Source of the DNA: Enterobacteriaceae bacterium B14
GTDB lineage: Bacteria; Pseudomonadota; Gammaproteobacteria; Enterobacterales; Enterobacteriaceae
Direction: 5' to 3'
Assembly (NCBI GenBank): GCA_000307305.1
Contig: DF158882.1
Location: 749,291 to 813,290, forward strand
Length of the DNA: 64,000 bases
Each line of letters opens with the position of its first letter. Within the stretch, counting starts at the first letter, position 1. A program made the translations under genes and the position numbers. Positions 11,953-22,318 of the stretch are shown here, one piece after another. The notes under the pieces are model-generated. The model was not told the DNA's origin and made no database searches. It saw nothing but the letters and a program-made list of their open reading frames with translations.

Positions 11953-12279
11953 TTAAGCAACAGCCCCCGTAAAGCCGCTGGAGAATCCAGAAATTAAGCC
12001 TTCCCCAGCTGCACCAGTGGTACTCCCGGCAACAGAGCCAACTTGAGCGCCGACATACCCCCCTACGAGTCCTCCAGCTACGCCACCTATGGTTCCGCCT
12101 AAGGCTGTTCCGGCTACGGGAACAATTGACCCGACAGTTCCGCCGACAGCAGCACCTGCCGTTGCACCCACTGAAGCCCCAACACTAGCGCCAATGACCG
12201 TTCCGCCGATAGTCGTAAGGCCTTGCAGCAGTCCGGCACCACTTACTTTACCCATTTCCTGAATCGTTAATTCTCTCAT
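11953..12279 (-). CDS. Double-glycine-leader peptide, bacteriocin/microcin-like (peptide 2)
   Basis: 108 residues. The N-terminus MRELTIQEMGKVSGAG matches the class II microcin/bacteriocin leader pattern (MRxLTxxELxxVSGG/GA, as in microcin V), with predicted cleavage after Gly-Ala. The core is almost only Gly, Ala, Val, Thr and Ser, with many GxxxG and 'GGTVGG/GASVGA' repeats typical of glycine-zipper membrane-inserting peptides, and has no cysteine. It has a GAGTGAGA ribosome site and lies 50 bases after a second peptide of the same design, so the two are probably co-transcribed. No immunity gene or CvaAB-type exporter is recognisable nearby. Function is inferred from leader and composition only. 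Confidence 0.65.
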   Translation of the reverse strand: MRELTIQEMGKVSGAGLLQGLTTIGGTVIGASVGASVGATAGAAVGGTVGSIVPVAGTALGGTIGGVAGGLVGGYVGAQVGSVAGSTTGAAGEGLISGFSSGFTGAVA

Positions 12280-12329
12280 ATAGTTATCTCACTCTTCAGT
12301 TTGAATTAATTTTGTCTGAGGCAATGGCA

Positions 12330-12599
12330 TTAGAACTTAAATAAATTGCCCACTCCGCTAATGACAGATCCCACTGCCCCCGTTGTCGTTCCGACTACGG
12401 CGCCAGTGATATCAATCGTGGTACCAACGGCAGTACCTGTCAGGCCGCCAGCTATGCTCCCAACGCTCTCACCTGCTGAGCGAGCAGGTGGGTCTAAATC
12501 ATTACTCACTGAGTTACTTAAACCACCAATGCCAGTTGGGTCAGTAAGGCTTATTCCCCCACTGACTAATAAAAATTCACTTTTTATCAGTTTTCTCAT
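12330..12599 (-). CDS. Double-glycine-leader peptide, bacteriocin/microcin-like (peptide 1)
   Basis: 89 residues. The leader MRKLIKSEFLLVSGG ends in a clean Gly-Gly, followed by ISLTDPTGIGG and a hydrophobic Gly/Thr/Val-rich stretch (SIAGGLTGTAVGTT, GAVVGTTTGAVGS) and the tail GNLFKF. The GAGAGGGC ribosome site is well placed before ATG 12599. It precedes the 108-residue peptide gene in transcription order, the arrangement seen in two-peptide bacteriocins. The long matching frame on the opposite strand is a shadow of the repetitive codons. No known family member is recognised. Confidence 0.65.
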   Translation of the reverse strand: MRKLIKSEFLLVSGGISLTDPTGIGGLSNSVSNDLDPPARSAGESVGSIAGGLTGTAVGTTIDITGAVVGTTTGAVGSVISGVGNLFKF

Positions 12600-13005
12600 G
12601 ATGCCCTCTCAATAACTATTGACCTTAATGAATTAACACATTGATAAATAAACACTAATACCAATGAAAGGTATTTTGATTTTGAAAAGCATCCTTCTTA
12701 AGAAAAGACTAGCCTACCCATTTAACTCATCAAATTACCTTTATCTATAAGATATATATTTTTTATCCACTGTTTTTTGTTTCTTCATCATAATCAACGT
12801 GTTTACAGCCTTGTGTCGTTTTGAATGAAAAACAAACTGTTACAATCGGATAGAATATTGCGCCGGTTATAGAAGGCGAAGTCGACAATAAAGCCATTCT
12901 AATAACGCAAAAGGCCTGCATTGAGCAGGCCTTTCTATTTTTCTAGGCGTTAATCTTTCGCTGTTTATATCCGCCGAAACGAGGTATTGCGAGAATGCTG
13001 AACCT
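12600..13005. other. Intergenic region between the peptide pair and araA
   Basis: About 400 AT-rich bases. It must hold the promoter for the two peptides (minus strand), but I could not pick clear -35/-10 boxes. No open frame long enough for an immunity protein was found on either strand. The only clear element is the terminator at 12910-12934. Confidence 0.5.
12910..12934 (-). terminator. Intrinsic terminator downstream of araBA
   Basis: Stem AAAGGCCTGC / GCAGGCCTTT with a 5-base loop. On the minus strand the second arm ends in a T run, so it closes the araB-araA transcript about 70 bases after the araA stop. The plus strand also has TTT-rich sequence after it, so it may work both ways. Confidence 0.8.
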
Positions 13006-14508
13006 CTACTTGTTCATCTTATAAAACACCTCATTCCAACGGATCTCGTTTTTAAAATCGACCATATTTGTATTGTTATCGATAACGAGCAGTTCGATGT
13101 CTGTCATTTCGGCGTAGAGACGAAGATATTCAATATCCAGCGCCTGAGTGAATACGGTGTGGTGTGCCCCCCCTGCGGCAATCCAAGCATCGGCTGAAAT
13201 GTCTAAAGAGGGTTGAGGTTTCAGTACAACACTTGCCACTGGCAGTTTTGGCAAAGCATGTGGATGTTCAATGGCATCAACATTGTTGACCAAGAGGCGG
13301 AAACGGTCACCCATGTCGATAAGGCTAGCATTGAGTGCTGCTCCTGCTGGTGCAGAGAAGATCAAACGAGCAGGGTCTTCTTTTCCGCCTATACCGAGGT
13401 GTTGAGCATCTAACAGCGGTTTTTCTTCTTTGGCTATTGAAGGGCAAACTTCCAGCATATGGGAGCTAAGGACGAGATCGTTACCTGATTGGAAGTGATA
13501 GGTGTAATCCTCCATAAATGAGGTGCCACCAGATAATCCGTAAGACATCACTTTCATTGAACGCAATAGCGCTGCAGTTTTCCAGTCACCTTCGGCGCCA
13601 AAACCATAACCTTGTTGCATTAGGCGCTGTACTGCTAGCCCCGGAAGCTGGGTCAAGCCATAGAGATTCTCAAAGTTTGTTGTGAATGCTTTAAAATTAC
13701 CTTTTTGCAGAAAGTAGAGCATGCCTAGTTCAATACGAGCCGCATTAATCAGGTTTTGGCGCTTATCACCACCTAATTTTACCGCGTCGGTGAGCTGGTA
13801 GGTCTGCTCATACTCTTCAATGAGCGCATCAATATCCCCTTTGCCTACGGAATCAACAACAGAGGCTAAATCTCCCAATGCATAGCCATTGACCGCATAG
13901 CCAAACTTGATTTGAGCGGCAACTTTGTCACCTTCCGTCACGGCAACTTCACGCATATTATCGCCGAAACGAGCGACTTTCATGGTCTGGCTTTCGTTAA
14001 TGGCTGCTGCAACACGCATCCAGCGGGCGATTTTTTTATGTGCCTGCTGATCTTTCCAGTGACCAACAACAGTTGCGCTGTGTTGGCGCATTCTTGCACC
14101 AATAAAACCGAACTCACGGCCGCCGTGCGCAGTCTGGTTCAGGTTCATGAAATCCATATCCATCGTTTCCCACGGGATTTCAGCATTAAACTGGGTGTGA
14201 AATTGCAGCATAGGTTTATCAAGTTTGCTTAACCCTGCAATCCACATCCGAGCAGGAGAGAAGGTATGTAGCCATACGATAATACCGACACATTGGTTAG
14301 CATAGTTAGCCTCTCGGCAGACCTGTGTCACTTCATCTGGCGTGGTCGCCAGTGGTTTCATCACCAGCTTTATCGGTAACCCAGCGGTTTCATTTAAGCT
14401 TTCAACGACATGCTTGGCATTATCGTTAACCTGCTTTAGGGTTTTTTCGCCATAAAGATGCTGACTTCCCACAACAAACCAGACTTCACGCTCTTGAAAG
14501 ATATTCAT
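13006..14508 (-). CDS. araA: L-arabinose isomerase AraA
   Basis: 500 residues, identical in length to E. coli AraA. The enzyme converts L-arabinose to L-ribulose with Mn2+. The N-terminal [15 protein letters not shown] and [12 protein letters not shown] motifs and conserved metal-site Glu/His residues ([27 protein letters not shown]) are all present. The start has TAGGAG 5-6 bases upstream. It follows araB after 20 bases on the same strand. No araD lies next to it, unlike the E. coli araBAD operon. Confidence 0.97.
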   Translation of the reverse strand: MNIFQEREVWFVVGSQHLYGEKTLKQVNDNAKHVVESLNETAGLPIKLVMKPLATTPDEVTQVCREANYANQCVGIIVWLHTFSPARMWIAGLSKLDKPMLQFHTQFNAEIPWETMDMDFMNLNQTAHGGREFGFIGARMRQHSATVVGHWKDQQAHKKIARWMRVAAAINESQTMKVARFGDNMREVAVTEGDKVAAQIKFGYAVNGYALGDLASVVDSVGKGDIDALIEEYEQTYQLTDAVKLGGDKRQNLINAARIELGMLYFLQKGNFKAFTTNFENLYGLTQLPGLAVQRLMQQGYGFGAEGDWKTAALLRSMKVMSYGLSGGTSFMEDYTYHFQSGNDLVLSSHMLEVCPSIAKEEKPLLDAQHLGIGGKEDPARLIFSAPAGAALNASLIDMGDRFRLLVNNVDAIEHPHALPKLPVASVVLKPQPSLDISADAWIAAGGAHHTVFTQALDIEYLRLYAEMTDIELLVIDNNTNMVDFKNEIRWNEVFYKMNK

Positions 14509-14528
14509 AAAAACTCCTATTTTTTAAT

Positions 14529-16199
14529 TCAGTTTGGCGCATAGCAAGGTTCGGCAGCATTTGCCCATTGCTGGTAACGCTCATAAAGCACTTGATAACG
14601 AGCTGCACGCTCAGGATCGGGGAGAAGGGTGTGTTCTACAGGACTCGCCATATTTTTCTGTGCATCAGGAACAGAGGCATAAACATCGGCGGCAACGGCT
14701 GCAAAGATGGCTGCACCCAGCGCACAGCACTGGTCTGATGCAACGATATTCAAAGGGCGATTCATCACATCGGCACACACTTGCATAATTACAGGGGACT
14801 TTCTGGCTATCCCGCCTAGAGTGAGGATCTCATTAACGGGAATGTCTTGCTCTATGAAGCACTCCATGATGGCTCTGGCGCCGAAGGCGGTTGATGTTAT
14901 GAAACCGCCAAACAGTGCAGGTGCATCGGTGCCCAAATTAAGGTCTGCAATAACGCCTTTTAATCGCTGATTAGCAAAGGGGGTTCGGCGCCCGTTAAAC
15001 CAGTCCAACACGGAAGGGAGATGTTCCAACGACATATTCTTCGCCCAAGCTTCGGTTAAGAGCGGCAGGAGAGAAGAGGTGATAGGGGATAATGTCTCTT
15101 TTAGCTCTGGGTTCTGGGCAATGGCTTGTTCTAGAGGCCAAGATAACAAGCGGCTAAACCAAGCATACATATCACCGAAGGCAGATTGGCCTGCTTCCAT
15201 ACCAATAAAGCCAGGGATAACGCTGCCGTCGACTTGCCCGCAAATGCCTGAGATGGCTCGATGATTAACCTGTTTTTCATCGGCAATAAGAATGTCGCAG
15301 GTTGAGGTGCCAATCACTTTAACCAGAGTATAAGGTTGAGCGCCTGCGCCTACAGCGCCCATATGGCAATCGAAAGCACCACCAGACAGAATGACGTTTT
15401 CACTCAGCCCCAGCCTTTTTGCCCATTCTTTACTCAGTGTGCCAACGGGAACATCGGCGGTATAGGTTTCAGTAAAAAGAGGATAAGGCAGATTATTGAC
15501 CAAGATAGGGTCAAGAGCGTTAAAAAAGGCTTTCGGTGGTAGGCCATCCCATTCTGGATGCCAGAGTGTTTTGTGGCCTGTGCTACAACGCCCTCGGCGC
15601 AATAAATGCGGTGCAGTTTTCCCTGCTAACAAAGCCGGTACCCAGTCACAGAGTTCGACCCATGAGTGTGCGGCCTGTTTCACATTTTCATCTGCCCGTG
15701 AAATGTGCAAAATTTTGGCCCAAAACCATTCAGAGGAATAGATACCACCGATATAACGAGTGTAATCATCAAACTCACCGCTGCGGCATAGCTGGTTTAT
15801 CTCTTCGGCTTCTTCTATTGCAGTATGGTCTTTCCATAGCACAAACATGGCATTAGGGTTGTCAGCAAATTCTGGCAATAGCGCCAAGATATTCCCTTGC
15901 TCATCTATCGGTGCTGGAGTCGAGCCAGTTGTATCCACGCCAATGCCGACGACAGCAGCACGCTCTTCTTCAGAGAGCATCGCCACAACCGCTTTAATCG
16001 CATTCTCCATCGCTTCGATGTAATCCGCTGGATGGTGGCGAAATTGATTGTTTGCTGAGTGGCAATAGAGACCCTGTCGCCAGCGTTCGTAATACATCAC
16101 TTCTGTTGCGAGCTCTTTTCCCGTTAAGCAATCAACGGCCAGTGCTCGAACAGAGTCACTACCGAAATCGAGGCCAATAGCAATTGAACGTTTCAACAT
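14529..16199 (-). CDS. araB: L-ribulokinase AraB
   Basis: 556 residues (E. coli 566). FGGY-family sugar kinase: the N-terminal phosphate-binding motif is [17 protein letters not shown], the substrate segment is [13 protein letters not shown], and the C-terminal ATP-binding signature is [19 protein letters not shown]. Phosphorylates L-ribulose to L-ribulose 5-phosphate. First gene of an araB-araA operon reading away from araFGH, with AraC- and CRP-type sites in the shared upstream region. Start ATG 16199 has AGGATA upstream. Confidence 0.97.
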   Translation of the reverse strand: MLKRSIAIGLDFGSDSVRALAVDCLTGKELATEVMYYERWRQGLYCHSANNQFRHHPADYIEAMENAIKAVVAMLSEEERAAVVGIGVDTTGSTPAPIDEQGNILALLPEFADNPNAMFVLWKDHTAIEEAEEINQLCRSGEFDDYTRYIGGIYSSEWFWAKILHISRADENVKQAAHSWVELCDWVPALLAGKTAPHLLRRGRCSTGHKTLWHPEWDGLPPKAFFNALDPILVNNLPYPLFTETYTADVPVGTLSKEWAKRLGLSENVILSGGAFDCHMGAVGAGAQPYTLVKVIGTSTCDILIADEKQVNHRAISGICGQVDGSVIPGFIGMEAGQSAFGDMYAWFSRLLSWPLEQAIAQNPELKETLSPITSSLLPLLTEAWAKNMSLEHLPSVLDWFNGRRTPFANQRLKGVIADLNLGTDAPALFGGFITSTAFGARAIMECFIEQDIPVNEILTLGGIARKSPVIMQVCADVMNRPLNIVASDQCCALGAAIFAAVAADVYASVPDAQKNMASPVEHTLLPDPERAARYQVLYERYQQWANAAEPCYAPN

Positions 16200-16285
16200 T
16201 TGGCTATCCTCATGCGCATATAGATTTATTAGCTATATACAATAAGAAGATAAAAAAATAAGCGTGAGGAGTGGTTTGTCATAAA

Positions 16286-16302
16286 TATGGATTAAATAGC
16301 TT
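16286..16302 (-). promoter_or_regulatory. AraC half-site (araI1-like) in front of araB
   Basis: On the minus strand it reads AAGC-N7-TCCATA, matching the known AraC half-site TAGC-N7-TCCATA apart from its first base. It lies about 85 bases before the araB start, in the orientation expected for araB activation. A second half-site 21 bases downstream is only weakly similar. Confidence 0.55.
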
Positions 16303-16351
16303 TCAGTAAAGAGTGTCCGCGCCCTTCATATGTTACGAATATGTGTATTTT

Positions 16352-16380
16352 GGCTATATCCATGAATAAAACGGCTATAT
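16352..16380 (+). promoter_or_regulatory. Paired GGCTATAT direct repeats, candidate AraC sites
   Basis: GGCTATAT occurs at 16352-16359 and again at 16373-16380, exactly 21 bases apart (two helical turns), the spacing AraC uses for its paired half-sites. The first copy continues into TCCATG, resembling the TCCATA end of an AraC site. Binding is an inference from spacing and context. Confidence 0.5.
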
Positions 16381-16388
16381 TTCTGGGG

Positions 16389-16407
16389 TGTGATTCAGAT
16401 CGCTACA
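16389..16407 (+). promoter_or_regulatory. CRP-like site in the ara divergent region
   Basis: TGTGA-TTCAGA-TCGCTACA: the left arm is a perfect CRP half-site and the right arm is degenerate (TCGCT for TCACA). It sits between the araB and araF promoters beside the presumed AraC sites, as expected for a catabolite-controlled arabinose system. Confidence 0.5.
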
Positions 16408-16590
16408 CCACCGGGATGAATAGTTAAAACTCAAGGCGAACATGGCGTTATTTATTTATCTACCAAGCAAATTGAATAGATATCTGATGGTGATTCCGCC
16501 ATCCGTCTTGTTAACAAAAAGTATCTTACCTTTATAGTCAAAGTCGTCATAAGTCACCCAAAATTAATGAAGAGAGAGGCTGCTTAAGAT

Positions 16591-17571
16591 ATGAATAAAA
16601 TCACTAAATTAGTTTCAGCAATAGGCTTATCTGCTGCTCTTGTTGCTCCCGTTATTGCCGAAAATATGAAAATAGGGTTCTTGGTAAAACAGCCTGAAGA
16701 ACCATGGTTTCAAACTGAATGGCGTTTTGCAGACAAAGCAGGGAAAGAACTTAATCTCGACATCATTAAAATTGCCGTTCCTGACGGTGAAAAAACGTTA
16801 AATGCGATTGATAGCCTCGCGGCTAATGGTGCGAAAGGTTTCATTATTTGTTTGCCCGACCCTAAGTTGGGTACTGCCATTGTTAACCGCGCAAAACAAC
16901 ATGGTTTAAAAGTCATTGCCGTTGACGATCAATTTATGAATTCCAAAGGGAAACCTATTGAGAGTGTTCCTCTTGTCATGATGGCGGCGTCAGAAATTGG
17001 TCAACGCCAAGGCCAAGAACTTTGGAAAGAGATGACTAAACGCGGATGGAAGGTCGAAGAAACGGGTGTTATGGCTATAACAAACAATGAACTGGACACA
17101 GCCCGTCGTCGTACCACCGGCTCAATGGAGGCGTTGAAAACAGCCGGCTTCCCTGCCGCACAAATCTATGAAGTTCCGACTAAATCCAATGATATACCTG
17201 GCGCGTTTGATGCGGGTAACTCGACGCTAGTACAACACCCTAAAGTGAAAAACTGGCTGGTTATTGGTATGAATGACAACACGGTATTAGGTGGTGTTCG
17301 CGCTACCGAAGGTCAGGGATTTAAAGCAGCAAACGTGATCGGCATTGGTATTAATGGTGTTGATGCGGTCAGTGAACTCTCTAAAACCAGCGCTACCGGA
17401 TTCTTCGGTTCTCTGCTGCCATCACCAGATGTACACGGTTATAAAACGGTTTACATGATGAATGATTGGCTAACCAAAAACATAGAGCCGGTTAAATATA
17501 CGGCTGTAACCGATGTCGTTTTATTAACTCGCGAGAACTACAAAGAGGAATTGGCTAAAAAAGGGCTATAA
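16591..17571 (+). CDS. araF: L-arabinose ABC transporter periplasmic binding protein AraF
   Basis: 326 residues with a signal peptide (MNKITKLVSAIGLSAALVAP, cut near VIA-ENMK). The mature part begins MKIGFLVKQPEEPWFQTEW, the characteristic sugar-binding N-terminus of arabinose-binding protein, and continues with the two-lobe periplasmic-binding fold (NDNTVLGGVRA, GINGVDAVSEL). Length matches E. coli AraF (329). First gene of araFGH; a 106-base gap before araG is usual in this operon. Confidence 0.96.
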   Translation: MNKITKLVSAIGLSAALVAPVIAENMKIGFLVKQPEEPWFQTEWRFADKAGKELNLDIIKIAVPDGEKTLNAIDSLAANGAKGFIICLPDPKLGTAIVNRAKQHGLKVIAVDDQFMNSKGKPIESVPLVMMAASEIGQRQGQELWKEMTKRGWKVEETGVMAITNNELDTARRRTTGSMEALKTAGFPAAQIYEVPTKSNDIPGAFDAGNSTLVQHPKVKNWLVIGMNDNTVLGGVRATEGQGFKAANVIGIGINGVDAVSELSKTSATGFFGSLLPSPDVHGYKTVYMMNDWLTKNIEPVKYTAVTDVVLLTRENYKEELAKKGL

Positions 17572-17677
17572 AACGTATTTTATAACTATCTCAATGCACA
17601 AGGATGTGTAGCTGAAAGATAAAAAGATACCCGCTTTTTTATCCGACTCTAACGTGATCAATATTTGAGAAAACACT

Positions 17678-19201
17678 ATGCAGACTCAATTAGCGCCTTA
17701 TTTAGAGTTTTGCCAAATTAGTAAAACCTTCCCTGGGGTTAAGGCATTACAAAATATCAGCTTTAGTTGTTATTCGGGACAAATCCATGCATTGATGGGA
17801 GAGAATGGTGCAGGGAAATCAACGCTGCTAAAAATATTAAGTGGCAACTATACCCCGACAGAAGGCGAAATAAAGGTTAAAGGAAAAACCGTTAAATTTA
17901 ACGATACTATGGCGGCGCTAAATGAAGGCATTGCCATTATCTATCAGGAACTACACCTGATCCCTGAAATGACCGTGGCTGAAAATATCTATCTTGGGCA
18001 ACTGCCCGCGAAAGGTGGCGTGGTTAATCGGACATTACTTAACTACGAAGCTAAAATTCAGTTAGAACATCTAGGATTGGATATCGACCCCGATACACCA
18101 CTGAAGTATCTCTCCTTAGGTCAGTGGCAAATGGTTGAAATTGCCAAAGCGTTAGCCCGTAACGCCAAAATTATTGCCTTTGATGAGCCAACCAGCTCGC
18201 TATCAGCCCGTGAAATCGAACAGCTTTTCCGAGTCATTAAAGAGCTGCGTGCAGAAGGGCGCGTCATTATCTATGTTTCACACCGTATGGAAGAGGTTTT
18301 TGAATTAAGTGATGCTATCACCGTCTTTAAAGATGGCGGCTACGTTTGCACTTTTGACGATATCCCTAATTTAAAGAATAGTACGTTAGTGCAAGCGATG
18401 GTTGGGCGTGATATCGGCGATATATATGGTTATGAGCCTCGGCCATATGGGCCTGTTAGGCTAGAGCTTAAATCGGTTTTAGCCCCTGGCGTTAAAAAAC
18501 CGGTCAATCTTCAGGTACGCCAAGGCGAAATTGTTGGCCTCTTCGGTCTGGTTGGTGCAGGAAGAAGTGAGCTACTCAAATCAATTTTTGGCGCCACAAC
18601 TATTACTCAGGGTGCTATCGAGCTAGATGGTGTACCTCTGACAATAAAAACACCGATTCAGGCGATAGGTAACGGCATCATGCTGTGCCCGGAAGATCGT
18701 AAGTCCGAAGGTATTATTCCTATCCATTCTGTCCAAGATAACATCAATATCAGTGCGAGGCGCAAAACGCTAACAGGTGGTTGCTTAATTAACCATCGCT
18801 GGGAAAAAGAGAATGCAGCCAAACGAATCCAAGAGTTAAGTATAAAAACCCCCAGCGCGGCACAGTTAATAATGAACCTTTCCGGAGGAAATCAGCAAAA
18901 GGCCATCTTAGGGCGCTGGCTCTCTGAGGATATGAAGGTCATTTTGCTTGATGAGCCGACAAGAGGCATCGATGTTGGCGCAAAACATGAAATCTATCAC
19001 GTCATTTATTCGCTGGCTAAGCAGGGAATTGCAGTTCTGTTTGCCTCCAGCGATCTCCCTGAAGTGATTGGATTAGCTGACCGTATTGTTGTTATGCGGG
19101 AAGGGTATTTTTCAGGAGAGCTTGAACATGGTGAAGCCACGGAAGAGAAGGCTTTAGGTTTGGCTATGCTCGATAAAACCCACGCTGATACCATCGCATA
19201 A
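17678..19201 (+). CDS. araG: L-arabinose ABC transporter ATPase AraG
   Basis: 507 residues with two nucleotide-binding domains in one chain. The first has Walker [10 protein letters not shown], signature [15 protein letters not shown] and Walker [11 protein letters not shown]. The second has a degenerate Walker A region ([11 protein letters not shown]), signature [14 protein letters not shown] and Walker [15 protein letters not shown]. One active and one degenerate site is the normal state for sugar importers of this group. Drives uptake through AraH. Confidence 0.96.
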   Translation: MQTQLAPYLEFCQISKTFPGVKALQNISFSCYSGQIHALMGENGAGKSTLLKILSGNYTPTEGEIKVKGKTVKFNDTMAALNEGIAIIYQELHLIPEMTVAENIYLGQLPAKGGVVNRTLLNYEAKIQLEHLGLDIDPDTPLKYLSLGQWQMVEIAKALARNAKIIAFDEPTSSLSAREIEQLFRVIKELRAEGRVIIYVSHRMEEVFELSDAITVFKDGGYVCTFDDIPNLKNSTLVQAMVGRDIGDIYGYEPRPYGPVRLELKSVLAPGVKKPVNLQVRQGEIVGLFGLVGAGRSELLKSIFGATTITQGAIELDGVPLTIKTPIQAIGNGIMLCPEDRKSEGIIPIHSVQDNINISARRKTLTGGCLINHRWEKENAAKRIQELSIKTPSAAQLIMNLSGGNQQKAILGRWLSEDMKVILLDEPTRGIDVGAKHEIYHVIYSLAKQGIAVLFASSDLPEVIGLADRIVVMREGYFSGELEHGEATEEKALGLAMLDKTHADTIA

Positions 19202-19220
19202 CTTATACAGAGGATAAAAT

Positions 19221-20213
19221 ATGTCATTTTCTGAATCTACGACACCAATGAAAGAGGCTCGATCGAGTAAAGCATCGTTGTCCCGTATTTGGGATAATTT
19301 TGGGATGGTGGTGGTCTTTTTAATACTCTTTATTGTTTGTGCGATTTTTGTGCCTAACTTTGCCTCGATGATAAACATGACTGGCTTAGGGTTGGCTATC
19401 TCTATGTCAGGCATGGTGGCGTGCGGCATGTTGTTTTGTTTGGCATCGGGTGATTTTGATCTCTCCATCGCCTCTGTCATTGCTTGTTCTGGCGTGACGA
19501 CGGCAGTAGTCATGAATCAGACAGAGAGTGTGACGTTGGGTATTGCTGCTGGCCTCGCATTGGGGGTGGTGGTTGGCCTGATTAATGGTTTTATTATCGC
19601 TCGCCTCAAAATTAATGCGTTAATTACTACGCTGGCAACTATGCAGATTGTCCGGGGCCTTGCTTACATTATTTCTGATGGTAAGGCTGTAGGGATAGAC
19701 GCAGAAGGATTCTACGAGCTTGGTTCAGCAATATTTCTTGGTATTCCATTGCCTATCTGGATGACGGTATTTTGCTTCGTACTCTTCGGTTTTCTGTTAA
19801 ATAAAACGACGTTTGGCCGCAATACGTTAGCTGTCGGTGGCAATGAAGAGGCATCACGACTAGCCGGTGTTCCGGTGGTTAGAACTAAAATTATCATTTT
19901 TACGCTTTCCGGTTTAGTGTCTGCTGCTGCGGGTATTATTTTGGCTGCCAGAATGACGAGTGGCCAGCCAATGACAAGCGTTGGTTTTGAGATGACAGTT
20001 ATCTCAGCCTGTGTGCTGGGCGGCGTATCGCTAAAAGGGGGAATTGGAAAAATATCCTATGTTATCTCTGGGGTGTTGATTTTAGGCACAGTGGAGAATG
20101 CGATGAACTTGATGAATATTTCGCCTTTCTCGCAGTATGTTGTCCGTGGTTTGATTTTGCTCGTAGCCGTGATTTTTGACCGTTATAAACAAATGGCAAA
20201 AACGACCGTCTAG
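19221..20213 (+). CDS. araH: L-arabinose ABC transporter permease AraH
   Basis: 330-residue inner-membrane protein with about 8-10 helices and the permease contact region GNEEASRLAGVPV (EAA-like loop). Belongs to the RbsC/AraH permease family. AGAGGAT ribosome site before ATG 19221, 19 bases after araG. Last gene of araFGH, with araC 73 bases downstream on the same strand. Confidence 0.96.
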   Translation: MSFSESTTPMKEARSSKASLSRIWDNFGMVVVFLILFIVCAIFVPNFASMINMTGLGLAISMSGMVACGMLFCLASGDFDLSIASVIACSGVTTAVVMNQTESVTLGIAAGLALGVVVGLINGFIIARLKINALITTLATMQIVRGLAYIISDGKAVGIDAEGFYELGSAIFLGIPLPIWMTVFCFVLFGFLLNKTTFGRNTLAVGGNEEASRLAGVPVVRTKIIIFTLSGLVSAAAGIILAARMTSGQPMTSVGFEMTVISACVLGGVSLKGGIGKISYVISGVLILGTVENAMNLMNISPFSQYVVRGLILLVAVIFDRYKQMAKTTV

Positions 20214-20286
20214 CGTTTTTAGTAAGTGACTAGGGTTAGAACAAAGAGGCAGTATATCCATCCATATTGGCCTGCTTAGGATACAT

Positions 20287-21171
20287 ATGTACCAAAGAAT
20301 AGAAACAGATACTCAGAGCAACCCTCTGTTACCAGGATATCGCTTTAAGTCCTATTTGGTAGCAGGGTTAACACCTATTGATGCGGGCCGAGAGCTAGAT
20401 TTTTTTATCGATCGGCCCAAGGGAATGCGCGGCTATATTTTAAATTTAACGATCGAAGGGCAGGGTGAAATTTCCGACGGAACTCAAACCTTCCATTGTC
20501 ATCCCGGTGATGTTCTCTTATTTCCACCAGATAAGCTGCACTATTATGGCAGAGCAAAAGAGAGTAGCTGCTGGCATCACCGCTGGATCTATTTCTGCCC
20601 ACGAGCCTATTGGATTGACTGGTTAGAGTGGTACAGCCGTAAGCAGTTTATTGGCTATATCAGTTTGTCAAACTCACACGTATTTGATGAATTTGACGAG
20701 CTTTTCCACTCCATTGAACTAACGCAGCAATCAGGGAGGCGGCTGTCTGAAGAACTTTCTATGAATTTATTAGAACGTTTACTTCTGCGCTGTATGGAAG
20801 AAGACCCGAAAAATCCGCAGAAAATTATGGACCCAAGGATCATAGAGGCATGTCAGTTCATTACAAATAACATGTCTAATACGCTGAGCGTGGATGAAAT
20901 AGCGCACCATGTTTGTTTATCGGCATCGCGCTTAACTCATCTGTTTCGTGAACAGGTAGGGATCAATATTTTGCGCTGGCGTGAAGACCAACGTGTGATG
21001 CGAGCAAAATTGCTGCTTCAGACAACACAGGATTCCATTGGTAATGTAGGCCGCCGGGTTGGTTATGATGATCAACTCTATTTCTCGCGAGTTTTCCGTA
21101 AGCACTCAGGCATTAGTCCAAGTGAATATAGAAGCCATCATAGTCATTTGAGTTATGCGGGGATAGAGTGA
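20287..21171 (+). CDS. araC: Arabinose operon regulator AraC
   Basis: 294 residues (E. coli 292). The N-terminal cupin domain binds arabinose and dimerises (residues about 20-165, with [17 protein letters not shown]). The C-terminal two-helix-turn-helix domain covers about 185-285 ([47 protein letters not shown], split here for length). Unlike E. coli, where araC is divergent from araBAD, it sits at the end of araFGH and may be partly co-transcribed. Start ATG 20287 with TTAGGA upstream. Confidence 0.95.
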   Translation: MYQRIETDTQSNPLLPGYRFKSYLVAGLTPIDAGRELDFFIDRPKGMRGYILNLTIEGQGEISDGTQTFHCHPGDVLLFPPDKLHYYGRAKESSCWHHRWIYFCPRAYWIDWLEWYSRKQFIGYISLSNSHVFDEFDELFHSIELTQQSGRRLSEELSMNLLERLLLRCMEEDPKNPQKIMDPRIIEACQFITNNMSNTLSVDEIAHHVCLSASRLTHLFREQVGINILRWREDQRVMRAKLLLQTTQDSIGNVGRRVGYDDQLYFSRVFRKHSGISPSEYRSHHSHLSYAGIE

Positions 21172-21195
21172 GCATAGGACGGATCACGACTTAAT

Positions 21196-21224
21196 AAAAA
21201 GAGCCAAATAAATGGCTCTTTTTT
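21196..21224. terminator. Bidirectional terminator between araC and uspE
   Basis: Stem AAAAAGAGCCA / TGGCTCTTTTT around a 6-base loop with A and T runs on both sides, placed between the convergent ends of araC and uspE. Confidence 0.9.
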
Positions 21225-21246
21225 AGTTTGATCAAGACTTGAATGA

Positions 21247-22197
21247 TTAATCGTCTTCTGGGTCATCCAACTCAACAGGAGAGGCGTAGCCATCCGGTTT
21301 GATTGCCAGAAGGTCACATTTAAGATGGTCGATCACATGTTCAGCTGTGTTACCGATAAAGGCAGCTGAAATGCCTGTTCTACCAACGGTTCCGAGTACT
21401 ACCACACCAGCATGAAGCTTTTCAGCAAGTTCAGGGATCACTTTTTCAGGCAATCCTTTTTCAATGTGTGTTAAGTGTTCTGAAATACCAAATTGCTGAC
21501 GCAACGCCTTCATCGCAACAAGGTGTTGGCCACGAATGGCATCGTTATAAACACTAGGGTCAAAATCGGGTAATTCGATAGCAATATTGATTGGGGTTGA
21601 AGGATACGCGCCGACTAAATGAATTTCGGTTTGGTCTACCTGTTTTGCGATTTCTAGTGACTCCCGCACCAGTTTTTGGTTTAGCGGGTCATGGAACAAC
21701 TCTTCGCTAGATAGATTAACTGCAACAATCGCTTTACCGCCGTCAGGCCAAGGCTGGTCTTTTACCATCCAGACTGGGCAAGGGCTTTTACGCAATAAGT
21801 GCCAGTCTGTTGGTGTAAAAATGACGGACTCTAATCTATCGTGCTGTCGAGCCATTTTTAATAACAAATCGTGACCATCAGCAATAACTTCTTGAATGAT
21901 CGCTTCAAAAGGGCGGTTATGCCAAACCACCTTTATCTCGATAGGCACATTCTCATCAAGATAAAAACGGCACTGCTCTTTTATCCACGCAACACGTTGT
22001 GCAATAACGCTCTTACGCATGGCAACTCGCTCATCAGGAGAAAGCAGCGTTGTCATTTCATATGAGAAATCATAGATAGGAAGAAAAGCTTTAATTCGCC
22101 CCCCATTTCTCCGTACCAGATACACAGCTCTGCGTAATGCTGGTTGGTCATTTTGGTTGGGATCGATCGCTACCAAAAGGTTCTGATAGTTTGCCAT
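21247..22197 (-). CDS. uspE: Tandem universal stress protein UspE
   Basis: 316 residues made of two Usp domains (about 1-150 and 155-305). The second keeps the GxxG-9x-G(S/T) nucleotide-binding pattern ([22 protein letters not shown]). Matches E. coli UspE (YdaA, 316 residues), implicated in stress survival and cell aggregation. It follows fnr on the same strand after about 120 bases, the conserved fnr-uspE order of enterobacteria. Confidence 0.93.
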   Translation of the reverse strand: MANYQNLLVAIDPNQNDQPALRRAVYLVRRNGGRIKAFLPIYDFSYEMTTLLSPDERVAMRKSVIAQRVAWIKEQCRFYLDENVPIEIKVVWHNRPFEAIIQEVIADGHDLLLKMARQHDRLESVIFTPTDWHLLRKSPCPVWMVKDQPWPDGGKAIVAVNLSSEELFHDPLNQKLVRESLEIAKQVDQTEIHLVGAYPSTPINIAIELPDFDPSVYNDAIRGQHLVAMKALRQQFGISEHLTHIEKGLPEKVIPELAEKLHAGVVVLGTVGRTGISAAFIGNTAEHVIDHLKCDLLAIKPDGYASPVELDDPEDD

Positions 22198-22318
22198 AGT
22201 TCCTCCACATATCTGAGCAGCCTATTGTTTAAGAGTAAACCATCTACAGAAAAAGCACAGGAGAAAGGGATGCGTCGGATCAAGATTTTGATATAAACCT
22301 GACCCGACGGACTGAGTT

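Noticed and set aside
12346-12615. 89-codon frame on the plus strand opposite the first bacteriocin-like peptide
   Set aside because: It is the reverse reading of a low-complexity Gly/Thr/Val gene; it has no ribosome site and the minus frame has a proper leader.
12840-12945. Possible small RNA ending at the araA terminator
   Set aside because: There is a terminator that could work on the plus strand, but I could not find a promoter with acceptable -35/-10 spacing.
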